DNA of 64,000 bases, taken from assembly GCA_030583605.1 (NCBI GenBank), contig CP129466.1:3169001-3233000 (forward strand), given 5' to 3'. The notes below the pieces were generated by a model. It was not told the origin of the DNA. It searched no databases and worked only from the letters and a program-made list of their open reading frames with translations. The translations under genes and the position numbers were made by a program. The stretch is from Gammaproteobacteria bacterium (GTDB taxonomy: Bacteria; Pseudomonadota; Gammaproteobacteria; Steroidobacterales; GCA-2729495). How positions within the stretch are numbered: the stretch's first letter is position 1; the number at the start of each line of letters is the position of its first letter. Shown piece by piece: positions 26,716 through 33,495 of this stretch.

Positions 26716-27360
26716 TCAGTGCCGTCCGGTTTGCTGTGGCATGAGTTTGCCGAGCAGGGTGTGCCGCTCCTGGTAGGCGAACTCGACGATCACCGGCAGG
26801 CCGCGCACCAGGCAGATCGCCACCGACAGGTACACGAGCGCGGCACCGATGCCGGTCATCAGCGCACCCCATTGCGCCCAGATCTGGGGGATCAGCGCCG
26901 GCATCGGCTGAATGAACAGCAACCAGCAGAACGCGTGCGCCTTCAGCACCGCGTAGAAGATCCGCATGAACTTGCCGGCGACCAGCCACCGGCCGAGTGC
27001 CGACTGCATCATTGCAAACGGACTCTGGTGGCTGCTCGCGGTCTGGCTGGCGCGGATCGCATCGACGATAGTGCCGCGGATCACGAACACCAGCGGCACC
27101 CAGACCGGCAACAGATCGAGATCGGCCAGCACGATCCACATCGTGAGTTCCACGATGCGGTCACCGGCGATGTCGAGCATGGCGCCGAACAGGCTCGTCT
27201 CGCCACGCCGGCGCGCGACGTAGCCATCCAGCCCGTCCGTCACGAAGACGACGATCAGGAGCGGCACATTCAGGAACTGCCACCACGACGGGGGCTGGTA
27301 GGCAACGACAACCACCACGATCAGCAGCAGCAGACGGCTCAGCGTGATCAGATTCGCCAT
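26716..27360 (-). CDS. CDP-alcohol phosphatidyltransferase family protein
   Basis: 214-residue inner-membrane enzyme with about six helices. The diagnostic D-x2-DG-x2-AR-x8-G-x3-D-x3-D motif is complete, from TDGLDGYVARR through FGAMLDIAGD. It transfers a phosphatidyl group from CDP-diacylglycerol to an alcohol. Which alcohol (glycerol-3-phosphate, inositol phosphate or other) is not clear. The adjacent HAD phosphatase suggests the two act in sequence, as PgsA and a PGP phosphatase do. Confidence 0.92.
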   Translation of the reverse strand: MANLITLSRLLLLIVVVVVAYQPPSWWQFLNVPLLIVVFVTDGLDGYVARRRGETSLFGAMLDIAGDRIVELTMWIVLADLDLLPVWVPLVFVIRGTIVDAIRASQTASSHQSPFAMMQSALGRWLVAGKFMRIFYAVLKAHAFCWLLFIQPMPALIPQIWAQWGALMTGIGAALVYLSVAICLVRGLPVIVEFAYQERHTLLGKLMPQQTGRH

Positions 27361-27386
27361 GGCCGGATTATATGTCGCTGCTGCGA

Positions 27387-29234
27387 CTACGCCGTGCTGG
27401 TCTTGCGCTGGCGGCCGCGCCGGGCCGGGCGTTCGACGCCGAGCGAGCGCATGCGGTCGGCGAGCGTCGTCGGGCGCACGCCCAACAGCTCCGCGGCGCC
27501 ACCCTTGCCCGAGATCCGCCAGCCAGCCGCCTCCAGCGCATTGACCAGGTTGCGGCGTTGCTGGTCGCGCATCTGCGCCTCGGTAACGAAACCCGTGGTC
27601 CGCGTCTCGCCGGCCGGCTCCGGCACGGCAGCACCCGTGGCCGGGCTGGCCTCGCTCAGGGACAGATCAAGGCGCAGCACATCGCCGCGCGACAGGATCA
27701 CTGCGCGCTCGATCACGTTCTTCAGCTCCCTCACGTTGCCGGGCCAGTCATAGCGGCGCAGCGCCTCGACCTGGCCCTGCGTCAACTTGGGACAGGGACG
27801 GCCGAACTGCCGGCAGACCTGCTCGAGGAAGTGCGTCGCCAGCTGCACGACGTCATCCCCGCGCTTGCGCAGCGGCGGTACGTGAACGGGAAAGACGCTG
27901 AGCCGGTAGTACAGATCCTCGCGGAACTCCCCGGCCTCAACCGCACGCTCGAGGTCCTTGTTGGTCGCGGCGATCACCCGCACGTCCACCGTCCGCGTGC
28001 GGTCGTCGCCGACCCGCTCGAACTCCTTCTCCTGCAGGACACGCAGCAGCTTGCCCTGCAGCGCGAGCGGGATCTCGCCCACCTCGTCGAGGAAGATGGT
28101 GCCGCCGTCGGCGAGTTCGAAGCGCCCGATACGATCGCGGTGGGCCCCGGTGAAGGCACCGCGCACGTGGCCGAAGAACTCGCTCTCGAAGAGTTCGTCG
28201 GGAATCGCGGCGCAATTGACCTTGACCAGCGGGCCTTCGGCGCGCCGGCTGCGGGCGTGAATCGCATGGGCCACCAGCTCCTTGCCGGAACCCGTCTCGC
28301 CGACGATCAGGACGCTCGCCGGGGTTGCCGCCACGGCCTCGATGCGGGCCAGCATCGCCGTGAGTGCCGGGCTCTCCCCGACGATGCGCCCGAAGTTCAT
28401 CGATACGTTGACTTCCTCGCGCAGGTAATCGCGCTCGCGCTCGAGTTCTTCCTTCAGCCGGGCGATTTCGCCATAGGCCTCGCGCAACCGCGCCTCCGCC
28501 CGGTTGCGCTCGGTGACGTCCTTCGCCGCAACCAGCAACCGCAGGACGCGGCCTTCCTCGTCGCGTTCGGCGCGGGCCGACAGCAGCACGTCGAGCACCT
28601 CGCCATTGCGGGTGAGCATCTGCCGGGGGACGTTCTGCACATCGCCCTGCCTGATCTGGTCCTGCAGCCGGCCTGCCATCAGCGGCTGGCGCGATTCGTC
28701 CGTGATGAAGTCGAGGATCGAGCGGCCGATGATCTCGTTGCGCTGGTAGCCGAGCTTGGCGAGCCAGTGATTGCTGACCGCGGTAATCCGCCCCTCCGCG
28801 TCCACCGTGTGCAGCATCGCGGGGGTGGACTCATAGAGGTCGAGGTAGCGCCGCTCGAAGCGTTCGCGATCGGAGGGTGCCTCGAACAGGGACACGGAGT
28901 ACGGCAGGCGCGCGCCGTCCGGCCCGCAGACAGCAACCGTCGTGGCCAGCAGTTCCAGCACGCGTCGATCCTTGGCATAGAACTCCACCGGCACGCGTTG
29001 CAGCTTGCCGGTACGCCGGTAGCACGGCAGATGCTCTGCGCGGATCCGCGCCGAACTGTCCGCAGTGGCGATGTCCTCCGGTCGCAAGCCTTGCATTTCC
29101 TCGCGGGAATACCCGGTGGAACGTTCCCAGCCGGCGCTGACGTCGAGGAAACGCCCCTCGCCGTCCATCACCGTGATGAGCACCGGCAGACTGCGCAGCA
29201 ATCCCGCCCGGTCCAGTGGGGGTGTCGTGTTCAT
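27387..29234 (-). CDS. PAS-domain sigma-54-dependent transcriptional activator
   Basis: 615-residue enhancer-binding protein. Two PAS domains (about 10-115 and 130-245) and a short coiled coil (245-285) precede the AAA+ domain (about 285-515). Walker A is GETGSGKE (312-319), the sigma-54 contact loop GAFTGA (359-364), and Walker B FLDEVGE (381-387). A Fis-type helix-turn-helix lies near 560-605. It lacks a receiver domain, so the PAS domains probably sense a small molecule, redox state or light directly. Divergent and 178 bp away lies a small gene with a -24/-12 promoter and paired palindromes, its likely target. Confidence 0.95.
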   Translation of the reverse strand: MNTTPPLDRAGLLRSLPVLITVMDGEGRFLDVSAGWERSTGYSREEMQGLRPEDIATADSSARIRAEHLPCYRRTGKLQRVPVEFYAKDRRVLELLATTVAVCGPDGARLPYSVSLFEAPSDRERFERRYLDLYESTPAMLHTVDAEGRITAVSNHWLAKLGYQRNEIIGRSILDFITDESRQPLMAGRLQDQIRQGDVQNVPRQMLTRNGEVLDVLLSARAERDEEGRVLRLLVAAKDVTERNRAEARLREAYGEIARLKEELERERDYLREEVNVSMNFGRIVGESPALTAMLARIEAVAATPASVLIVGETGSGKELVAHAIHARSRRAEGPLVKVNCAAIPDELFESEFFGHVRGAFTGAHRDRIGRFELADGGTIFLDEVGEIPLALQGKLLRVLQEKEFERVGDDRTRTVDVRVIAATNKDLERAVEAGEFREDLYYRLSVFPVHVPPLRKRGDDVVQLATHFLEQVCRQFGRPCPKLTQGQVEALRRYDWPGNVRELKNVIERAVILSRGDVLRLDLSLSEASPATGAAVPEPAGETRTTGFVTEAQMRDQQRRNLVNALEAAGWRISGKGGAAELLGVRPTTLADRMRSLGVERPARRGRQRKTSTA

Positions 29235-29267
29235 ATCGCCAGAATACGGATTATCGTGTTTATTGCC

Positions 29268-29297
29268 AACGATTTTTCGTTATTGACGATTTCTCGT
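29268..29297. promoter_or_regulatory. Paired palindromes, probable upstream activator sites
   Basis: Two inverted repeats share the form ACGA-N4-TCGT: AACGATTTTTCGTT at 29268-29281 and ACGATTTCTCGT at 29286-29297. Their centres are 17 bp apart, close to two helical turns minus a few bases. They lie 80 and 97 bp upstream of the start predicted from the sigma-54 promoter, the normal distance for enhancer-binding-protein sites. They are also within 35-65 bp of the activator's own start codon, allowing autoregulation. Binding by the adjacent activator is inferred from position. Confidence 0.65.
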
Positions 29298-29344
29298 GAG
29301 TGCGCCAACAACCCTAACTCTTTGTTTTTCCCGTCAATGACTAT

Positions 29345-29361
29345 CTGGCACGGAACGTGCA
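29345..29361 (+). promoter_or_regulatory. Sigma-54 (-24/-12) promoter
   Basis: CTGGCACGGAACGTGCA matches the RpoN consensus TTGGCACG-N4-TTGCW closely. The invariant GG (29347-29348) and GC (29359-29360) are separated by exactly the required distance. The predicted start of transcription is near 29372. A sigma-54 activator gene diverges from the same region and candidate enhancer sites lie upstream, so the assignment has independent support. Confidence 0.8.
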
Positions 29362-29412
29362 ATAGGAGTAACGCGGGCCTCAGGGCTGCGCATCAACAGG
29401 AAAGGCAGAGAC

Positions 29413-29580
29413 ATGGAACCCGAGAACAGGATATTGAAAGACTCGCGCGAGCGGTTGCCCGCGCTGGCGTTGGCCGCATTGGCCACTTGGCTGGTGTTTG
29501 CAGCGATCAATGCCGGGTTCACAGCTCACACGGTCGATATGTCCCGGCAGGTTCTGCCGGCCTCGGCGCTGAGCCTGTAA
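29413..29580 (+). CDS. Small single-span membrane protein, sigma-54 controlled
   Basis: 55-residue reading frame: a charged N-terminus (MEPENRILKDSRERLP), one hydrophobic helix (LALAALATWLVFAAINAGF), and a short polar tail. GGAAAGG lies about 7-14 bp before the ATG as a ribosome site. It begins about 40 nt after the start predicted from the sigma-54 promoter and ends well before the U8 terminator at 29796-29803. I do not recognise the family. The reasons to call it a gene are promoter, spacing and membrane-helix pattern; the alternative is that the RNA itself is the product and the frame is incidental. Confidence 0.6.
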   Translation: MEPENRILKDSRERLPALALAALATWLVFAAINAGFTAHTVDMSRQVLPASALSL

Positions 29581-29714
29581 CCGACAGGAGCCGCTGACAG
29601 ACAGACACTGAAATCCCCCTCCGCACGCGCCCGTTCTGATCCTCCCGGGGCGCGTCGCGGAGAACGCGCGGAGCGCCGCGACAGAGCCCGGTTGGTACTC
29701 GGTCGTTGCGCTCC

Positions 29715-29803
29715 GGCAGGTCTCCACCCCCCCCGGAGGCCTGCCTCACGGGTTCGCATGGGCGCCACCCCCCCTAAAGGCTCCATGCGGACCCGTTTTT
29801 TTT
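29715..29803 (+). terminator. Twin hairpins with C-only loops ending in U8
   Basis: Hairpin 1: 29715-29725 pairs with 29735-29745 (11 bp, one G-U) around a loop of A and eight C. Hairpin 2: 29749-29761 pairs with 29783-29795 (13 bp, one G-U); its apical loop contains seven C followed by TAAA. Eight T follow directly (29796-29803), giving a textbook intrinsic terminator on the plus strand. The first hairpin has an alternative pairing, CTCCGG 29711-29716 with CCGGAG 29733-29738. C-rich loops of this kind are typical of regulatory RNAs that pair with G-rich ribosome sites. Confidence 0.75.
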
Positions 29804-29816
29804 GCTTCTTCTCGGA

Positions 29817-30183
29817 CCGGCGGGCGCCGGACTCTGCCCATCCCCGGGCCTCGCCGCCGGCTGGCCCTGCGGGTGCCCTCGCAGGCGTGCTCGCTGCGGA
29901 GTGCGCGCCACTCGACGTCCCTGGTCTCGTGGGCGCGCAGCAGCGGCATCCCTGCCGCTGCCACTGCGAGCTTGGCCTTGCTCGCCACGCCTGCTCGGCC
30001 AGCCGGCTGATGGGCTCGGCCCGGTGACGGGCCGAGTCGCGGCCCTCAGGCCATCGCATCCGCCTACGGTCGTCGCCTGAGACCACGCGCGTCGTTACGC
30101 CGCAGAAGCGGTGGGCGCGACCACCGCATCGCCCACTGACGACCCAGCGCATTCGCGCAGATCCGCGAAGAGCCTTCTTTTTT
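29817..30183 (+). ncRNA. Highly structured intergenic element, candidate non-coding RNA
   Basis: No convincing gene occurs between 29580 and 30206; reading frames here are Arg/Ala-rich and lack ribosome sites. Instead there are many perfect stems: 29866-29871 with 29880-29885; 29940-29948 with 29953-29961 (9 bp, 4-base loop); 30015-30023 with 30028-30036 (9 bp, GTGA loop); 30045-30051 with 30075-30081; 30111-30117 with 30130-30136; 30152-30157 with 30164-30169. The last is followed by a short stem and six T (30178-30183), like a plus-strand terminator. Strand is uncertain because the stems work either way; T-tracts favour plus. RNase P, tmRNA and 6S hallmarks were not found. Confidence 0.45.
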
Positions 30184-30205
30184 GGGAATTTTTCCCGCGC
30201 CCGGT

Positions 30206-30490
30206 CTAGGGATCGCCCGGCGGCGGCTTCGGCGTCCTGCCGAAATTGCGCGCCTTGTTCAGATAGCCATTCAGCTGCTCGGGCCCGAGCTTGTCCTTCA
30301 GGCGCTGCAGCCAGTTGCGGGCCCAGGCAAATTCCAGGGCGAGGATGGCCAGCCCGAGCGGAACGACCAGCAACGCAGGGCCCGGGGTGACGAACATGAT
30401 CAGCCCCACCAGCAGCACCGTTCCGCCGATCACGGCGACCGCCAACTGGCGGGCCAGCCGATAGCCGCGCCTGCCCAGCTCAGAGAACAC
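30206..30490 (-). CDS. Small PGPGW-type membrane protein
   Basis: 94 residues with two closely spaced helices (QLAVAVIGGTVLLVGLIMFV and ALLVVPLGLAILAL) separated by a TPGPALLV turn. It fits the PGPGW family of short inner-membrane proteins of unknown function. A basic, proline-rich tail follows. It lies 75 bp downstream of the end of korB on the same strand, with its own upstream spacer, so it may be transcribed with that operon. No function can be proposed. Confidence 0.82.
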   Translation of the reverse strand: MFSELGRRGYRLARQLAVAVIGGTVLLVGLIMFVTPGPALLVVPLGLAILALEFAWARNWLQRLKDKLGPEQLNGYLNKARNFGRTPKPPPGDP

Positions 30491-30565
30491 GGAGGGAACC
30501 TGCCGGCCGGATGAGGAATTCGGTCACCACGGTGTCCGCCGTCATACCGGCCAGCCTCGCGCGGA

Positions 30566-31621
30566 TCAGCGGAACCGCGCCTGGATTGCGTCGAGCGCCT
30601 TCTGGCCAGGGTTCAGGTTGGCGTAACCCATCGTATTGAGCGGCTCGGTGGCCAGATTCTGGACCTCGTGCATGTCCGGCTTGCCCTCATCGATGAACAG
30701 CAGCCCGGTGACGACCTGACCTTCGGACTGCCGCCGCGAAAGGTATTCGAAGGCGGCTACGCGGTCGGATGGGTCGTAGTCCGCACCGACCTTGTGCAGC
30801 AACAACCGGCTGCCGTCGTGCATGGTGACCTCGCGCACCGAGCCGGCCGCCTGGCGTGAGCGGATCTCGGTCGCCGGCGGCACATAGTCCGCATAGATCG
30901 CCGCATGGAAGTGCTTGCGGGTGAAGTCGTAGCTCTTGGTGGAGCCCTCGTGGTCATTGAACGTCACGCAGGGCGAGATCACGTCCACCATCGCAAACCC
31001 GCGATGGCTCAGGCCTGCCTTCAGTAACGGCACCAGCTGATCCTTGTCGCCCGAGAAGCTGCGCGCCACAAACGTGCAGCCTATGGACAACGCCAGCTGG
31101 CAGGGGTCGATCGGCGGCTGCTGGTTCACCTCGCCCTTCTTCGCCTTGCTGCCCACGTCCGCCGAGGCCGAGAACTGCCCCTTGGTGAGGCCGTACACGC
31201 CGTTGTTCTCGAGGACGTAGAGCATGTTCAGGTTGCGGCGTACCGCATGGCAGAACTGCCCGAGGCCGATGGAAAGGGTGTCGCCGTCGCCGGACACGCC
31301 GATGTAGTGCAGTTGCCCGTTGGCCGCATTGGCACCGGTGGCAACGCTCGCCATGCGCCCGTGGACGGAATTGAATCCGTGGGATGCCGAGGCGAAATAC
31401 GCCGGCGTCTTCGACGAGCAGCCGATGCCGGAGAGCTTGGCCATGCGATGGGGCGGAATCGACAGCTCGAAGGCCGCCTGAACAAGCGCGGCAGTGATGG
31501 AGTCGTGCCCGCAGCCGGCGCACAGCGTGGACATCCCGCCTTCGTAGTCGCGCAGCGTGAGTCCGAGCGCATTGCGCGGCAGGCCCGGATGCGAAACCTT
31601 CGGTTTGGCAATGAAACTCAT
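30566..31621 (-). CDS. korB: 2-oxoacid:ferredoxin oxidoreductase, beta subunit
   Basis: 351 residues with the thiamine-pyrophosphate-binding beta-subunit layout: CAGCGHDSITAALV at the N-terminus, GIGCSSKTPAYF, and the TPP/Mg motif GDGDTLSIGLGQF followed by VLENNGVYGLTKGQ. With the alpha subunit it oxidatively decarboxylates a 2-oxoacid (most likely 2-oxoglutarate) to the acyl-CoA, reducing ferredoxin. Its start overlaps the alpha gene's stop by 4 bp, so translation is coupled. Substrate preference between 2-oxoglutarate and others is not readable here. Confidence 0.93.
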   Translation of the reverse strand: MSFIAKPKVSHPGLPRNALGLTLRDYEGGMSTLCAGCGHDSITAALVQAAFELSIPPHRMAKLSGIGCSSKTPAYFASASHGFNSVHGRMASVATGANAANGQLHYIGVSGDGDTLSIGLGQFCHAVRRNLNMLYVLENNGVYGLTKGQFSASADVGSKAKKGEVNQQPPIDPCQLALSIGCTFVARSFSGDKDQLVPLLKAGLSHRGFAMVDVISPCVTFNDHEGSTKSYDFTRKHFHAAIYADYVPPATEIRSRQAAGSVREVTMHDGSRLLLHKVGADYDPSDRVAAFEYLSRRQSEGQVVTGLLFIDEGKPDMHEVQNLATEPLNTMGYANLNPGQKALDAIQARFR

Positions 31622-33429
31622 GCGGCCTCACCCCGGGCCATGCCCTGGTCGATCTTCCCGATGACATCCGCTGCCGTAATGGGCAGCCCGTCGTAGTGCA
31701 ATACCGGTATCAGCTTCGTGGGATCGGCGTTCAGTTCGAGCAGGAGCAGCCCGCGCAGCTGCGCGTCGCGATTCTGCTCGACGACGTAGACGCGATCGTG
31801 CGCATCGAGGAAGTCCTGGACCTGCCGGCCGAAGGGAAACGCCTTCACCCGCAGGTAATTGGTGCGGACCCCGGCGCCAGCCAGCCGGTCACGCGCCTCG
31901 CGCACGGCCCCGTCACAGCTGCCGACCGATATGATCCCGGTGCGGCAACCGTCCGTGTAATCGACCTCCGGCGCAGGCACCAGCTCTTTCGCGGTATCCC
32001 ATTTGCACCGCAGCCGGTCCACCACCGCCTGGTACTCCTTCGCATCCTCGGTGTATGCGCCGTACATGTTGTGCCCGGAGCCGCGCGTGAAGTACGCGCC
32101 CTTCGGGTGCACGCCTGGCAGTGTTCGCCAGGCAATCCCGTCCTTGTCCGCGTCGAGGTAGCGATGGAACTTCTCGATCTTCTCGAGCTGCTCCGCCGGC
32201 ATCACCTTGCCGCGATCGGGCTGGTAGGCGGGATCCCACTTCAGGTCACGGCACATCCAGTCGTTCATGCCGATGTCGAGGTCGGTCAGCACGATCACCG
32301 GAGTCTGCAGGCGTTCGGCGAGATCGAAGGCTGCGGCGGAAAGATAGAACGCTTCTTCCGGGTTGGCGGGAAACAGCAGCACATGGCGGGTGTCGCCGTG
32401 CGAAGCGTAGGCGCAGGCCATGATGTCGGCCTGCTGCGTGCGCGTGGGCATCCCGGTCGACGGCCCGCAGCGCTGCACGTCGATCAGCACGGCCGGGATC
32501 TCCGTGAAGTATCCGTAGCCGAGGAATTCGTTCATCAGCGAGATGCCCGGTCCGCTGGTCGGCGTGAACGACCGCGCGCCGTTCCAGCCAGCGCCGAGCA
32601 CCATGCCGATCGCCGCAAGTTCGTCCTCGGCCTGGATGATGGCCACGTTGAGGCGCCCGGTTTCCGGGTCGCGGCGGTATCGCTCCGCGAAACGCTTGAA
32701 GGCATCCATCACGGACGTCGATGGCGTGATCGGGTACCAGGCGGCCACGGTTGCGCCGGCAAACAGCGCCCCGAGCGCCGCGGTGGTGTTGCCGTCGATC
32801 ATCACGTGGCCGGCCGTCCGGTCGAGCGCCCGCGCCCGGAAGGGCAGCGGGCAGGAGAAATGCTCCTTCGCGCAGGCGAACCCGAGGTCGAAGGCGGCCT
32901 GGTTCGAGTCGAGCAGGTGCGGTTTGCCCGCAAAACTGTCCTGGAGAAGCTGGCGCACGACCCCGGTATCGATCTCGAGCAGCGCTGCCAGCACGCCGAC
33001 ATAGGCGATGTTCTTCATCAGGACGCGCTCGCGCGTCTTCGTGAACCGCTCGTTGCACATCCTCGCCAGCGGGACCCCGAGGACCGTGATGTCCTCGCGG
33101 TGCAATTGCTGTGAACGCGGCCAGGTCGAGTCGTATATCAGGTACCCGCCCGGGGCGACGTCCTTGAGATCCTTGCGATAGGTCTCGGCGTTCATGGCGA
33201 CCAGCACGTCCACGCGCCCGGAGCGGCAGATGTAGCCGTCGTGGCTGACGCGGATCTCGTACCAGGTCGGCAGCCCCTGGATGTTGGAGGGGAAGTAGTT
33301 CTTCCCGGCCACGGGGATCCCCATGCGGAAGAACGCCTTCATCAGCAGCGTGTTGGCACTGGCAGAGCCGGTGCCGTTGACGTTGGCCACCTTTACGGTG
33401 AAGTCATTGTCACTGGGATTCTTGCTCAT
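31618..33429 (-). CDS. korA: 2-oxoacid:ferredoxin oxidoreductase, fused gamma-alpha subunit
   Basis: 603 residues from Met at 33429 (MSKNPSDNDF). The gamma domain comes first (VNGTGSASANTLLMKAFFRMG and NYFPSNIQGLPTWYEIR), followed by the alpha domain with IDGNTTAALGALFAGATVAAWYPITPS, the YPITPS motif being diagnostic. It forms the TPP-enzyme core together with KorB. The operon order is flavoprotein, KorA, KorB. Such CoA-dependent, oxygen-tolerant-type enzymes can replace the 2-oxoglutarate dehydrogenase complex in the TCA cycle; that role is an inference. Confidence 0.93.
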   Translation of the reverse strand: MSKNPSDNDFTVKVANVNGTGSASANTLLMKAFFRMGIPVAGKNYFPSNIQGLPTWYEIRVSHDGYICRSGRVDVLVAMNAETYRKDLKDVAPGGYLIYDSTWPRSQQLHREDITVLGVPLARMCNERFTKTRERVLMKNIAYVGVLAALLEIDTGVVRQLLQDSFAGKPHLLDSNQAAFDLGFACAKEHFSCPLPFRARALDRTAGHVMIDGNTTAALGALFAGATVAAWYPITPSTSVMDAFKRFAERYRRDPETGRLNVAIIQAEDELAAIGMVLGAGWNGARSFTPTSGPGISLMNEFLGYGYFTEIPAVLIDVQRCGPSTGMPTRTQQADIMACAYASHGDTRHVLLFPANPEEAFYLSAAAFDLAERLQTPVIVLTDLDIGMNDWMCRDLKWDPAYQPDRGKVMPAEQLEKIEKFHRYLDADKDGIAWRTLPGVHPKGAYFTRGSGHNMYGAYTEDAKEYQAVVDRLRCKWDTAKELVPAPEVDYTDGCRTGIISVGSCDGAVREARDRLAGAGVRTNYLRVKAFPFGRQVQDFLDAHDRVYVVEQNRDAQLRGLLLLELNADPTKLIPVLHYDGLPITAADVIGKIDQGMARGEAA

Positions 33430-33495
33430 CGTGGTGTGTGTCGCTGGCCGGGGACGCACGCGCCCCCGCGGGCCTCCCGGCCGGTGGTTTTCGGA

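Noticed and set aside
29526..30152. 208-residue minus-strand reading frame across the structured region
   Set aside because: Composition is Arg/Ala/Gly-rich without domain pattern or ribosome site, and it runs antisense through the twin hairpins and the stem-rich block; open frames of this kind are common in GC-rich DNA.
29817..30183. RNase P RNA, tmRNA or 6S RNA
   Set aside because: The conserved RNase P core, the tmRNA ends with tag frame, and the 6S bubble were looked for on both strands and not seen.
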